NCBI GenBank assembly: GCA_000226015.1
Contig: JH154988.1
Coordinates: 316,367 to 380,366, forward strand
Direction: 5' to 3'
Source: Mnemiopsis leidyi
Taxonomy: Eukaryota > Ctenophora > Tentaculata > Lobata > Bolinopsidae
Length of the DNA: 64,000 nucleotides
Each line of letters starts with the position of its first letter. Position 1 is the stretch's first letter. This document shows, piece by piece, positions 1 to 10,849 of this stretch. The position numbers and the translations under genes are program-made. Under the pieces are notes generated by a model, which made no database searches, had not been told where the DNA came from, and worked only from the letters and a program-made list of their open reading frames with translations.

Positions 1-156
1 TCAAGGTTGTGTTACACGGTTGTTATGACGATAAGTATTAAGAAGCACGTGTCCAGGTTGTGTTACACGGTTGTTATGACGATAAGTATCGAGAAGCACG
101 TGTCCAGGTTGTGTTACATGGTTGTTATGACGATAAGAATCAAGAAGCACGTGTTC
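1..156. repeat. 51-bp tandem repeat, three copies
   Basis: Three near-identical units begin around positions 4, 55 and 106, each running from AGGTTGTGTTACACGG to AGAAGCACGTGT with a few substitutions. The array touches the window edge, so it may continue upstream. Each unit carries one CACGTG core. Confidence 0.9.
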
Positions 157-1490
157 ACTAGGACATAATGATGAAGATCAGGTAACACATGGTCTTGTGT
201 GTAAGAGAGCAGGTAGTTATCTTACTAAACCTTAGCCGTTTCCTCGCCTCACGTAGCCAGGACCTCACATCATGGCAATAACACCGCGCTATTACACATA
301 CGCAGTACACTTAACAATTGTAACATTTCCAGTTATATTGCAACAGTTACAGTGATGGTAGACAGTAAACTGTTAGTGATGTGGAAACACCGTTAGAGAG
401 TTCCTCAGTCCTACAAATATCTACGAGAAATAAAACAGATAAAATAACAATATCCATCACGAATTTTTCACTGTGGCAATCCCATGACTCTGATACAAAT
501 TTGAACTAAAATTACAATTTTACGTAAGCGGTATGAGGTAGCAACAGTACAGAAATGTTTCAGCTGAGAAATAGCGAACTAAACCTTCCATTTTGCTCTT
601 TAAAGGTTATTTTTCTCATCCTCGTCAATTCTTTCACAAGAACTTTTACAAGTCTCTTCCAAAACTTTCAATGTGGCAATTCTTCTAATTAAATTTCATT
701 GCAATTGTTTCAAAAGAAATTCATAAATAAGTTCCCAAAAAAGTGCATAATTTAATATCAATCGAGGCATCAGGTACCTAGTCAGCGTCTTAGTTGTCGA
801 ATTATTCGCAGAATGCTTCTTTCTCATCAAAATCCTGAATACAAAAATGGCATTATTTCTAGTTTCATCGTTATTTAGTTATTACATCATACTGCATTGC
901 CAATACTCAGAACAAATATTTCCTCTATATCCCATGCTCATAGCCTATAGTTCTGTACATTATTATACAAAGTTTCCCTCTAAATTACTTACGAAATATT
1001 CCCAAGTTTCATGAGGCTAGTGTATTGTGAGTTTTATATCAGATAATAAAGAAAGGAATTACTGACATTACGACTGGCCCGCCCTATTATATTATATTTT
1101 CTAATGAATCCTTACTTAGAAGGAGATAGTTGTTCGTTTTAATGCTCATGCAGTTCAATGGAAAACGGATAAATTATCGCTATTATTCGGCTCTTACTAA
1201 CTCAAAAAGATGAGTTTTGGGACACATTCTACAGTCCAATGTAGAAGCCTGCAAATTCAACAAAAATTAAAAATAATTCATTAATTCAACTTCAATTAAC
1301 CTACAATTCACCAACTAATCCCCTACAGATCACTCACAATTCCCCAATAATTCACCCACAATTAACTAAAATTCCCCTACAATTTCCCTTCAATTCCCCT
1401 ACAATTCCCCAATAATTCACCTATAAAACACCTACAATTCCCCTGCAACTCCCCAATAATTCCCCTACAACTCCCCAATAATTCCGTCAG
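157..1490. other. non-coding stretch upstream of the Rab exons
   Basis: No supported coding exon was seen. The last 230 bases (about 1266-1490) are a degenerate short repeat built on AATTCCCCTACAATTCCCC, which runs up to the acceptor at 1489-1490. The N-terminal Rab exon should lie 5' of this point, but no phase-0 donor after a Phe/Cys-Lys codon was found here. Confidence 0.6.
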
Positions 1491-4400
1491 GTAATGCTAA
1501 TCGGAGACAGCAGTGTCGGTAAAACCTGCCTCCTGGTCCGGTTTAAAGACGGAGCTTTTCTCGCCTGCAGCTACATCTCCACCGTCGGCATCGACTTTAG
1601 GGTGAGATAGTCAGAGATATTGAATTACCAATATCTAATTATGAGATATTGAGATATCATTCTCTTGTGAGATATTGAAAGACCATTCTCTTGTGAGTTG
1701 TTGGGATTTGAAATATCATTTTCTTGTGAGATATTGAGATTGGAGAGCATGTCAAATACTTGATTGCTCGCAACTACCTACCTAAAAGATGTGACAGATA
1801 TCAACACGTAGACCTGTGTTTTATTCCGGCAATTATTTCATTCATTCTACTGTAATCAGTACGGTTATCATTTCAGTCGAAGATAGTAAACTTGGATGGA
1901 ACTAAAGTTAAGTTACAGGTGAGACTATTCACATTTTCCACATTACAAACATACCTCTAACATGTTTACTGTAACGTAGTGATAGTGTGAGCTGATCTGT
2001 GAAATTATCATTATTATTCAACCAGGTGCACGGTTGTGTAACACTTCGTGTAAATCCTTCAACTTATCAAGTATAAACTTACTATAACACTTACTACACT
2101 TAATATTACACTTACTTCGTGTAAATCCTTCAACTTGTCAAGTATTAACTTACTATATACACTTACAATTTACACTACTCACAACCAGATTTACCTTTCC
2201 CCAATGTCAATAAGCAGTAAAAAACTGTCCCTTTTAAAGTAGCCTATTCACAGCAGGAAGTTATAGAATAAGAAAATGTAGGCTATAAAGGTCGCTGTGG
2301 CTGCTGAATATTGTGCAATGTGTAGGTTACCCCAGTCTATTGTTCCGATGTTTTGTGTTTATTTTTGAGTGTATATCTTCAAAAGTTTTATATTTTACAC
2401 CAACCACCACAAAGTTACATCGTCTGTTGAAAACAAGACATAGTTATCTAATGACATGGAAGTGAAGTAGTTGTTGGTCTACTACATGTCGCCCTCATGC
2501 GATAGTGTAGTTATTAAATTTTCTGTCTCTAAAATAGAATACTCAACATGCTCACATTAAGACACTAGCTTTCAGTACAGAAATTTCTCCTGTAGATTAA
2601 TCCAACCATATTCACGTCACAATCCATCCCACGTAACAGTTTACTTTACTTTACTCAACGTAAATTGTTGTGACGTCAAACTTCTCAGACGCTCCATAGT
2701 AACAGCAATCTTCGGATCATTTCTGGAAGTAGCTTAAAGTGAAATTCCGCGAATCAAATTGTTGTTATGTAACTGTGCAATTGAACTTTAACTTCATTTA
2801 CTGGTGTCGTAGAAATAAAATATTTCATCATTTGACTTAAAAAGGTTCGGTTGTACAATGTAGATCGACAACAATTTGTAAGTACGAAGTAAATAATATG
2901 AACCGAAAATAACTAGCTTCTTGACTGTGGCATTACATCAGGCCTTAACCTCTATCTGTATTGTAATCTACCTGTATTGTAATCTACCTGTCAACTAAAT
3001 TAGCTGTCACTTTATAATATGTAATTTAATTTGGTTACCGTCCAAGATTGATAGTTTCAAGTTGTAACAACCACATTCTGACACTTTAACCCGGTAACTC
3101 TCTGAAAATTACGGATTTCTTTAAAATCCCCCCGAATCAACTTCGCGATGTCTCAAGCCACTAAATAGCAGTTCTAGCTGGTTGTTACAAGTCACTATCA
3201 TTTCTGTGTCGTGATATGTCGATATCACCTAATTACTAAAGCACTTAGAACTCCGTTTATTTGAATGCTGGTCTTATTTATGTCTTATAGCTCAGGTAGT
3301 TTCGGTAAATTCCCACGGACAAAGAAATAAAGTGCATTTATTAGATGGAGAAGTAGCATTTTAGCGAACCATTACACAATAACATACACTGTAGAATTTG
3401 CGATGTACTCAATTGATTAACTGTATGTCGACACTAAGAGTTAGTAATATGACCACTACTGTCGATGTGTTAAAGTCAACTACTCATTAAACTTGTGATG
3501 TTTGAACCAGTAAAATAAGAAGACTGTTATATGAATATTGCATTTTTATAAACATATCCAACAAGATTCGACATATTGGGAGCGAAATGTTAAGATTTCA
3601 TTAAAGACTTTGTGGGTGGCTAGTTGCCATCATAAATCCTTAAATCTGCTTTATATCCAATAAATGCAATTTGCAAAAGTGATGAGCAATCTAGCCCAAT
3701 AAGTTATTGGTGTAACTACTCAGCTATCGGAAATTTGTGAATTTCCGGAATCAGCAAGGCCTACATGTACTACATGTAGTACATGAACTACATGTAGTAC
3801 ATGTACTACATGTACTACATGTAGTACATGTAGTACATGAACTACATTCCTTAATCTCTCTCTTTAATCAGTTGGAAAATAACGCAGTTTAAGAATAAGG
3901 AAGTAATTTCCTCCAGATTAGCTACAAAGTTTCTTGTTTTCAGATATTTGATACTGCTGGCCAGGAGAGATTCAGGAGTTTAACTCATTCCTACTACAGG
4001 GACGCTCACGGTCAGAGTTGTTGGCAATGATCCAACTTTAACTTTTTACACAAATCTGTCTTATTTATCATAGCTGCTAGCAACCAAAGGAGCTCAATGT
4101 GATTTGTATTTCGTATTACTTAAAAATTAACTAATTAATGAGAATTTTGAATTGGAGAAGAGGTATCTTTCATCTTTTTTGTTAGCTGCTTTGGTTGCCA
4201 AAAGTGTATGAATGGACATTATGTTGCCAAAAGTGAATGAATGGATATTCAGCTCAATCATCAAGTCCAAACGGAAATGACAGTGTTTAAATAAACTGTT
4301 TACAAAATATTGATTAATACCTCCCAAATTTTACCTCCCATATTCGAAAATACAGTAGAACTGAAGAGCACAGATTATTAGTAGATGATCAGGCTTGTTT

Positions 4401-5497
4401 CTTGTTTCACAATCTTTGAAATCGACCCACATGCTCGCGCGTCAGCGTTTTTGCTAATGTGTCAGCGCTTTTAACGTCCGTTTTCAACGCGCGCAGATTG
4501 TCTGACAACTCGAAATGAACTTTTCGCTGGCTAACGCACGTTGCTTCCCTGTTTTGCGGCATGGCGTATATGCACGACAACTGATAACATACCTTTTATC
4601 ATCGACTTAAAAACTTGTCCAAACCAAGGTCGATCCTACTTAATATCTCGCATTTCAGCTCTGTTGTTAGTCTACGATGTTACGTGCAACGAATCATTTC
4701 TCAATGTTCGAGTAAGTGTCGGGAGATATCTTAGAAATCGGATATACGAGTGAAATATTTATTGTGAATATAAACATTTGAAAATTAACCCCCCTATACC
4801 AACTTATCTGGTTTACACACTGGTTTATTTGCAGGAGTGGTTGACAGTAGTGGAAGAGCACGCCTCCCCCGATGTTATAGTTATGATATTGGGAAACAAG
4901 GCGGATATGAATGGAGAACGAGTAGTAAAAACTGAGCAGGGGGAACGTCTTGCCAAGGTAGCTAATTTCATTTAAGTTAGAGCTGAGTTTTAGTCAGAAT
5001 TACTGGTTCAAACTTAGATAAGTTAGTCGAGGTTTAATTTTGTTTGGCTAGTAGGTGTAGCGTAAGTTCCTTTTACATAAGTTTTGTTTGGCAATAGTTT
5101 GAGGGTATAGTCTGCACTGTTCGAATAAAGTTACTGCTGACAACTTGTCTACTTCAAAGTAACGAGTAGGTTGTTTCAGGAGTATGGGGTAGCCTTCTTG
5201 GAAACAAGTGCCAAGACAGGACTTAATGTGGACTTGGCTTTTATGGCCATCGCCAAGTAAGAGGATGTTTGCCTATGTAGTTACGTCCTTTTCTAGCGAA
5301 TGAAAAATCGAATGGTGACAAAACTCAATTGTCTATAAACTTTTAACCATCACCCAATTTCTTTTCTGTGTTATATCAATTCATGAGTTTCCTCTCTCAG
5401 GGACATAAAAGCAAAGCGGTCGCTAAGATCGGCCGACAAGGATTTTAACATGGGAGAATTCATCGAGTCCAAAAAGCAATCATCAAGCTGTTGTTGA
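1491..5497 (+). CDS. Rab26/Rab37-type small GTPase (5' exon missing)
   Basis: Seven exons join in phase: 1491-1601, 1877-1918, 3944-4010, 4659-4711, 4835-4957, 5180-5256 and 5401-5497, giving 189 residues plus stop. Visible GTPase motifs are the P-loop GDSSVGKT, switch [16 protein letters not shown]-like [12 protein letters not shown] (Ile replaces the usual Trp/Met), NKAD and ETSAK. The signature [11 protein letters not shown] and the C-terminal [12 protein letters not shown], a double-cysteine geranylgeranylation site, match the Rab26/Rab37 subfamily of secretory-granule Rabs. Such Rabs bind GTP and tether exocytic or lysosome-directed vesicles. Only the short variable N-terminus before V-M-L-I-G is absent, so a first exon must lie upstream, probably outside the window. 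The 2.0-kb intron after 1918 carries simple repeats. The subfamily call is strong; Rab26 versus Rab37 cannot be decided, since both descend from one ancestral gene. Confidence 0.93.
1617..1742. repeat. degenerate GAGATATTGA repeat in Rab intron
   Basis: Imperfect repeats of TGAGATATTGA and ATCATTCTCTTGTGAGATA lie just after the donor of the first visible Rab exon. They are simple intronic repeats. Confidence 0.6.
3761..3846. repeat. self-complementary ACATGTAGT tandem repeat
   Basis: The segment is made almost entirely of TACATGTAGTACATG units in both orientations. Almost any part can pair with another. It lies in the 2-kb Rab intron about 100 bases before the acceptor at 3943. Confidence 0.85.
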
Positions 5498-6640
5498 TAT
5501 GTTGATATCACTGAATACAGCGTTCAGTAAATCCAGTCACGTGTCTACTGTCTGATGTGTAGTTACTAAAATTCAGTTGTTATAATAATATAATATTTTA
5601 ATATTATATAGTGTTTGCTTCATTTCGATATTAATTTTGAGTCATTTGCACTGTAGTTGTAAAGAAAATTGCCAATCTGAGGGAAGGAAATGAAGTTTTG
5701 CTTAATTGAATTATTGATGCGCCATAATATACTATTGTAAGTTTGATGATTTTCAATTGTTTGATTTAAATTATTTTTCACGAATAAGGTGGCATTTATA
5801 AAATTTTTGTTTGTGAGAAAACAATTACTTCAAAACCGATGCGATATACCGGGTAACTTTGTTCGGACTGAGAATGTATTTTAGATATGGATAAATATAT
5901 TTATTTTAGATATGGAAAAGGTATTTTCTGTTGAAATACCACGAGAGGTTACTTTATTTCAATACAGACTCGTTTGCTACTTCATAATCATTGACGATAT
6001 AAATTTATTCACCCTTTTCATTCCGAAATTATAAGGCATTTTGATATCAACTTCAAAAATCATTTATGGAAATTAATTATTTTAGCTGATTATTTTTCCT
6101 GTTAATATTTTGAATTTGGGGGCTAGTTGATCGCTGCACCATTTTGAGATAACATAATTTATATAAAATATTTGTGATTGTCCTTGTATCAAATTTTGAA
6201 TTTTACATATTAAGTTAATTAATTTAATCTATTTCGTAACAAGAACGAGAGTGTCGCAGGACTGACTTATGAGCAACTTTAACTTAACCATGAATGAGTT
6301 ATACTGAGCGTAATAACAAGGAATTAACATTTTTATCAGTTTGATTTATTGAAATTTTAACACTTGATTCGATTTCATCAATTATCATATTAACATTTAA
6401 ATTATTTACCTAGAAATAGTTGTAGCCCTTAATTGTTGTTAGTATCGTTTGTTAATTTAGAAAATGCGTATCACTTGTTATTACAAATTCTAAAACTCTT
6501 CAACTCTTACTCTCGTCAATGTGTCACTAATTTTTTGCCATAAATAATCGATTACTATCAACCGACAAATGATCTCCGCTGTGTTTTGGTTTCGCCCCTA
6601 TCTCACGTCTCACTGTGACACACGAGATCTCATGACTTAT
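5498..6640. other. AT-rich intergenic region, no gene seen
   Basis: This is the 3' flank of the Rab gene and the distal 5' flank of the homeobox gene. It is very AT-rich with stops in every frame. No convincing AATAAA lies close after the Rab stop. Confidence 0.6.
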
Positions 6641-6649
6641 ATCTCTTGT

Positions 6650-6726
6650 CACGTGAAGTCGGCCTCAAGTCACGTGACCTCCCCCACTGCGCCCTGCCTT
6701 GTTGATCTGAGACGGGTATATATAAG
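6650..6726 (+). promoter_or_regulatory. TATA promoter with two CACGTG boxes (homeobox gene)
   Basis: A TATATATAAG element at 6717-6726 is preceded by a locally GC-richer stretch with CACGTGA cores at 6650-6655 and 6671-6676. Transcription would be expected to start about 25-30 bases downstream, near 6745-6755, ahead of the coding start at 6978. The TATA box and E-boxes are seen directly; their use is inferred. Confidence 0.6.
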
Positions 6727-6767
6727 TCTCGTGTTTGCTTCGTAGTCTCTTCGTCCGGTTTCGTGCG

Positions 6768-6800
6768 ATGACGTGGGGTCTCATCGTCAGGAAACTCTGA
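6768..6800 (+). promoter_or_regulatory. upstream ORF of 10 codons in the homeobox leader
   Basis: This is the first ATG downstream of the predicted start site. It opens a ten-codon frame ending in TGA at 6798-6800. A second upstream frame starts at ATG 6845 and runs past the homeobox ATG (6978) to a stop at 7070-7072. If the leader is not spliced, both would limit ribosome access to the main start. Confidence 0.45.
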
Positions 6801-6977
6801 CGATCAGACTCACTTGAGTCAAGTTGAGCTGTAGAGACCGAAAGATGATATCGTATCGTAATGCAGCGAAGACAATCGTAATGACAGTCTCAGCATTAAA
6901 TATATATATAGGGTATGATTTTGATGGTGGGCATCAGATAATTCATTCTTCTCACTTACGACTAATCAACATCCACG

Positions 6978-8054
6978 ATGAATACTCCAATTTATCCACA
7001 GATCTCCATCAGTCTCCCTTTCCCTCCCACCTCAGCAACCTGGAGACAAGAAGATGCGGACTCAGCACCTAACTATCAGACTACTTTGGAGCATAACTAC
7101 ATTCCTTCTCCTTCCTATCACTCAGTGTACTACACTGATGTGAGAGTACCTCATCATCTTGATACCGACCATTACATTTACTCTGCTTCATATCAGGATG
7201 ACGTGAGAGAACAAATAAAACCTAGTTTTCAACAACTTGGTGAAGATTCCCTTCCTTACGGTGGGTTGTCTGGAGTCCAGGAAAACTACCCTGTACAGCC
7301 TGCTATAACGACATCGCTGGAACAGATACCAATCAGTATTGCAACTCCTACCAGCAGTCTTCTATCTACTGACATCCCTGTATCCATCCCATCCTCAACC
7401 TACCTTTGTCCTTCTTCCAACCAAGATGGTTATCCTTACACGCCTCAAACATCAACATCGATACGGTACAATTCTACAGACTCAGCCAGGATCTCCTATA
7501 CCACCTACTCCTCCAGACACATGCACGTCTCTGCTGATTCCACAACCCCCGACCCGAGTAGCTCTGTTCCACCATTTCATCCTGGACTTCCCACTTCAAG
7601 TGAAGGTCACCAGACTACTTTGATGAGCAGGACTCAACCAATCAGCTATCAGCACCCTACTTTCCATCCTACTACTGATAGCACTGTTTGCACCTCGACA
7701 GAAACAGCTCCAGTTTCACTGCCGATTCAACACCCGATAGACCCTAACTTTCCCTATCATCTGTTCGAGTACCCAGCTCAAACAACGGGAGGTGGAAAAG
7801 CCAAGAAAGTAAAGAAACGAACAGAGTTTTCCTCCAAAGATCTAAAGGTACTGGAAACTGCATTCGCAGAGTCAGACTTTGCTCGAGGAGCAAAGAGGGA
7901 TCAACTGGCTACCACATTAGGAGTGTCCTTACGATCAATCACAGTGTGGTTTCAGAACAAGAGAGCTAAACTTCGGAAAGAAAAGAAGAGACTGGAAATG
8001 TTGGAACTGGCTGCTAAAACGGGAATCGTAGATGGGGTTGATCTTAAGCAGTGA
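6978..8054 (+). CDS. single-exon homeobox transcription factor
   Basis: This 358-residue open frame starts at the first ATG after an in-frame TAA at 6963. A non-TALE, 60-residue homeodomain fills residues 277-336. Canonical positions are present: Arg5 (281), Phe8 (284), Leu16 (292), Phe20 (296), Trp48-Phe49 (324-325), Gln50 (326), Asn51 (327) and Arg53 (329), with recognition helix ITVWFQNKRAKLRKEK. A basic run KAKKVKKR just before it could be a nuclear signal. Residues 1-270 are Ser/Thr/Pro/Tyr-rich and look disordered, like an activation region. No paired domain, LIM, POU or Hox hexapeptide was seen, so the class is left open (Q50, Val47; PRD-like or lineage-specific are both possible). The domain has no intron. 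The stop lies 213 bases from the stop of the convergent gene at 8268. Confidence 0.92.
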   Translation: MNTPIYPQISISLPFPPTSATWRQEDADSAPNYQTTLEHNYIPSPSYHSVYYTDVRVPHHLDTDHYIYSASYQDDVREQIKPSFQQLGEDSLPYGGLSGVQENYPVQPAITTSLEQIPISIATPTSSLLSTDIPVSIPSSTYLCPSSNQDGYPYTPQTSTSIRYNSTDSARISYTTYSSRHMHVSADSTTPDPSSSVPPFHPGLPTSSEGHQTTLMSRTQPISYQHPTFHPTTDSTVCTSTETAPVSLPIQHPIDPNFPYHLFEYPAQTTGGGKAKKVKKRTEFSSKDLKVLETAFAESDFARGAKRDQLATTLGVSLRSITVWFQNKRAKLRKEKKRLEMLELAAKTGIVDGVDLKQ

Positions 8055-8267
8055 GATATAGTGCCGCATGTTCCAGTTGAATTAAATGAAGAATTGAGAA
8101 TTTTATGTTTTCTAATAATATCGTCTTATCATAGTATTTCGAAATTTCTCCATGATATGTAAAAGCAAATTTTACTTCTTTGACTGAATATGCTTCTGAT
8201 GAGATTAAACACTTGAACAACGCAAAATCAGCTCAGATATTGGACGGAACCGCGGTCCAACTGCAGT

Positions 8268-10263
8268 CTAGCTAAGTAAAACAGCTTGAACCAGGAGAGC
8301 CAATACAATCAAAGGAGAAAAGTTCGCATTTTTCACACTCCCCCCGGTTGAATTGTCCTCTTCGTGAGACTTTCCCGCGCTTTGCATTATCTGCTCCACT
8401 CTGCCCTTTCTTAGAGAAGATCCCTGATCAGTGTCCCGGCTAGTGTCCCGGTTAGTGTCCCCCTCCACCTTGATGCCCCCACTCCTAACTAAAACGTCCC
8501 TCTGCTCTATAACTGTCTCCCCCTCAGTCGCTCTCTCCAGAATCTCAGCTCCACTCTGTACAAACACCAGCTCCACCCGTCCCCCCGACAGCTGAGAGTC
8601 AAGAAACGGAGGTGATGTTGGTTGGGATGTGACTACCTCCTCTGTGGGACGGTTGTAGTAGTCCGGTCTCGGTTCTGGTCTTTGTTCCTGGGTGTTACAA
8701 TCTCGGGATATTGGCAGGTATTCTCTTATTACGTCACAGATATCTGCTGGGTAATGTTAAAGGGTTAACGTGGGCACGATTTTGTTTATCTTTTAAATCT
8801 GGCGACTTGTAAATTGACATGATAATTTATGGGGGTCAATATGACAATTGGAGTTAAAAACAAATATCACTTTTAATTCTAGCAAAGGCCCAGGTGTTAA
8901 AAGAGCGGTTACAGTTTGCACCTTGCACTTTTCATTTCCGTGCTGAGGTAAACCTCGTGGATTGAAACACAGAATTATGCCAAGCAGGCTAGCTTTCCTT
9001 TATTTCGACCAAGCTAAGTCTTGTTAGGTTGTTTGTCTAAGATGCAGGGTTCGGTGCCGACAACATTGTTTTCTAGGAACTTAACCAAATGAATCGTGCC
9101 ATTTGTATCCTAGTTCCAACCGGCAACCCTCCCTCTGATCATTATAACTGCACTGCCGGTCTGCATATTGCACTGAATATCAGGTTGTCCAGGGAAACTC
9201 ACCTGATTGTGTGGCAGAAGTGCCGCACGCCCAGAGTGTGTGTCGAGTGTCGAGTACACTGTATGTAGTAGCCCTGCACAGGTCATGTGACCGTGAACAC
9301 TCGTACACCGGACACGCCGCCATCTGCAGGCCGTTAGGTGATCGGTATGTGGCGTGTCTGGAGGAGATGTGGGTACTTTCTATACACTGCTTACAGTACA
9401 CCGCTGAGGGGAGGCAGCTCGTCAGCTTGCTGAGGTCGCGTTAGAAGGTGGAAATGTTTGGATTTTTACTTCTAAACTTGTGTTTTTGGTGGCAGCCTAC
9501 CCCTAATGTTTATATCAATTAAAACAAGGGTTCTACACTGTAGTATCAAAATTATCGATTTTCATCTAACTAATTTATAATTTGATTGCTGTTTCCTCTC
9601 AATTAAAATTGTATTTGAGGAACCTCTATCCAATAAGTTAAGGTTGACAAAACGAACGACTTATTTTAAACATGCATGAGTTAATGATGTGAACCTGACG
9701 TAAAAAGTATACAACTACAGGATCATACCTTTTTTGTGCCAAACAATTTCATCAGTTGCACTGATGATATGTAAAGATGAAACAAAAGCAAGGGCGATAT
9801 AAAACATCGTGTGAAAACTCAGAAATTGCAACTTGTTTTATCTGTCTGGCTTCCTGTCTGCAGCTGAGAACTATGCGAAAATCAAAAATATGTCTGATAA
9901 AGTCCTGATTCTATTTTCAAATTCAATCCAGCTGGAAAAAGAGGAATGCAAATCGAATGTCGGGGTAGAAACCTGTTGTGCCTTGGTTTTACCAGCAAAC
10001 TTTTTGAATTAATTGCCGGTGCTGTTGAGGAATTTCAATTAATTGAATCACGACAACAGTTGTGTGGGCTTACTGGGCGTGTTGTAAAGACAGATATGAT
10101 TCACATAAAATGAACTACATTATCAGTAACTGACAACTCACAAACTGTGAAGTCAGATGGACTCCATTGACATAGCCAAGATATGACCAGATCACAGTTT
10201 TGCTTTCCTATACAGTCTGGTTTCCACACATCTGCGTCCGGTCGACAACATTGTAGTTTAAGT
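8268..10263 (-). CDS. cysteine-rich GPI-anchored protein, GFRA/GAS1-like? (5' end open)
   Basis: Three minus-strand exons join in phase: 10263-10142 (tentative), 9403-9203 and 8746-8268. Donors are GTGAGTTG and GTGAGTTT. The last exon ends in a hydrophobic tail, PLIVLALLVQAVLLS, after a small-residue stretch with no cytoplasmic residues, the layout of a GPI-attachment signal. The first two exons carry many cysteines, with pieces such as DCIGKQNCDLV, VYCKQCIES, ACPVYECSRSHDLC and ICDVIREYL...RDC. The middle of the last exon is Pro/Glu/Arg-rich and stalk-like. Cysteine-rich modules plus stalk plus GPI tail resemble GDNF-receptor-alpha/GAS1 proteins, and C-x5-C and C-x(10-12)-C spacings recall that fold, but spacing elsewhere differs, so the family is a guess. 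The signal-peptide exon was not found. Confidence 0.6.
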
Positions 10264-10805
10264 CTAGCTGAATTATATTCTAACTTGCCAGTCGGGCGAT
10301 GTCTCGGCCAATTAAATTCTAGGTTAATTATGAGTTTGTGAATATAATATGCTGTTGGCGATTTGGTTGGGTAGGTAACCATGCACATAGTTAATGGTAG
10401 CAGACTTTGGTGAACAGAACAGATTTCTTTCAGCACGTACTGCTACTCAAGCACTCAATTTGTTACTACATGAAGCTTACTACTGGGTAGTCAGCTAACA
10501 GCTTGTAATCAGGATGATGTTAGAAAAAGAAACAAAATTGATGTTTATGGATGAAGATATTGAACTTAGACGATCACGAAACAACTGTTGACAGTTGGAC
10601 TTAATCGACTGTAAAAGTTCACGTATTGTATGTAGACATAGATTCATAATGATTGAGGAAACTGCACAAGCCACCAACAAATTCCTGTGGACTCGACTAC
10701 ACATTCTAAGTGAACATTCTATAGTGATAGTGATAACCATTGGTAATGCAGGTAACGATCATTACAATTTACACGCGGATTGCCGTAACGGAGCGATCTC
10801 TAGGT

Positions 10806-10846
10806 CGCACGTGACACAGTATCTTTGTGTCACGTGATGTCCACGT
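10806..10846. promoter_or_regulatory. E-box hairpin: CACGTGACACA / TGTGTCACGTG
   Basis: There is a perfect 11-bp inverted repeat (10808-10818 and 10826-10836) with a 7-base loop, each arm containing CACGTG, followed by a third CACGTG at 10841-10846. It lies upstream (in minus-strand sense) of the GPI-anchored gene and could belong to its promoter. The structure is seen; the role is inferred. Confidence 0.5.
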
Positions 10847-10849
10847 GAT

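Noticed and set aside
10495-10740. Minus-strand frame with LCLHTIRELLQSIKSNC as an upstream exon of the GPI-anchored gene
   Set aside because: The cysteine spacing is suggestive, but no standard donor joins in phase 2 to the 10263 acceptor.
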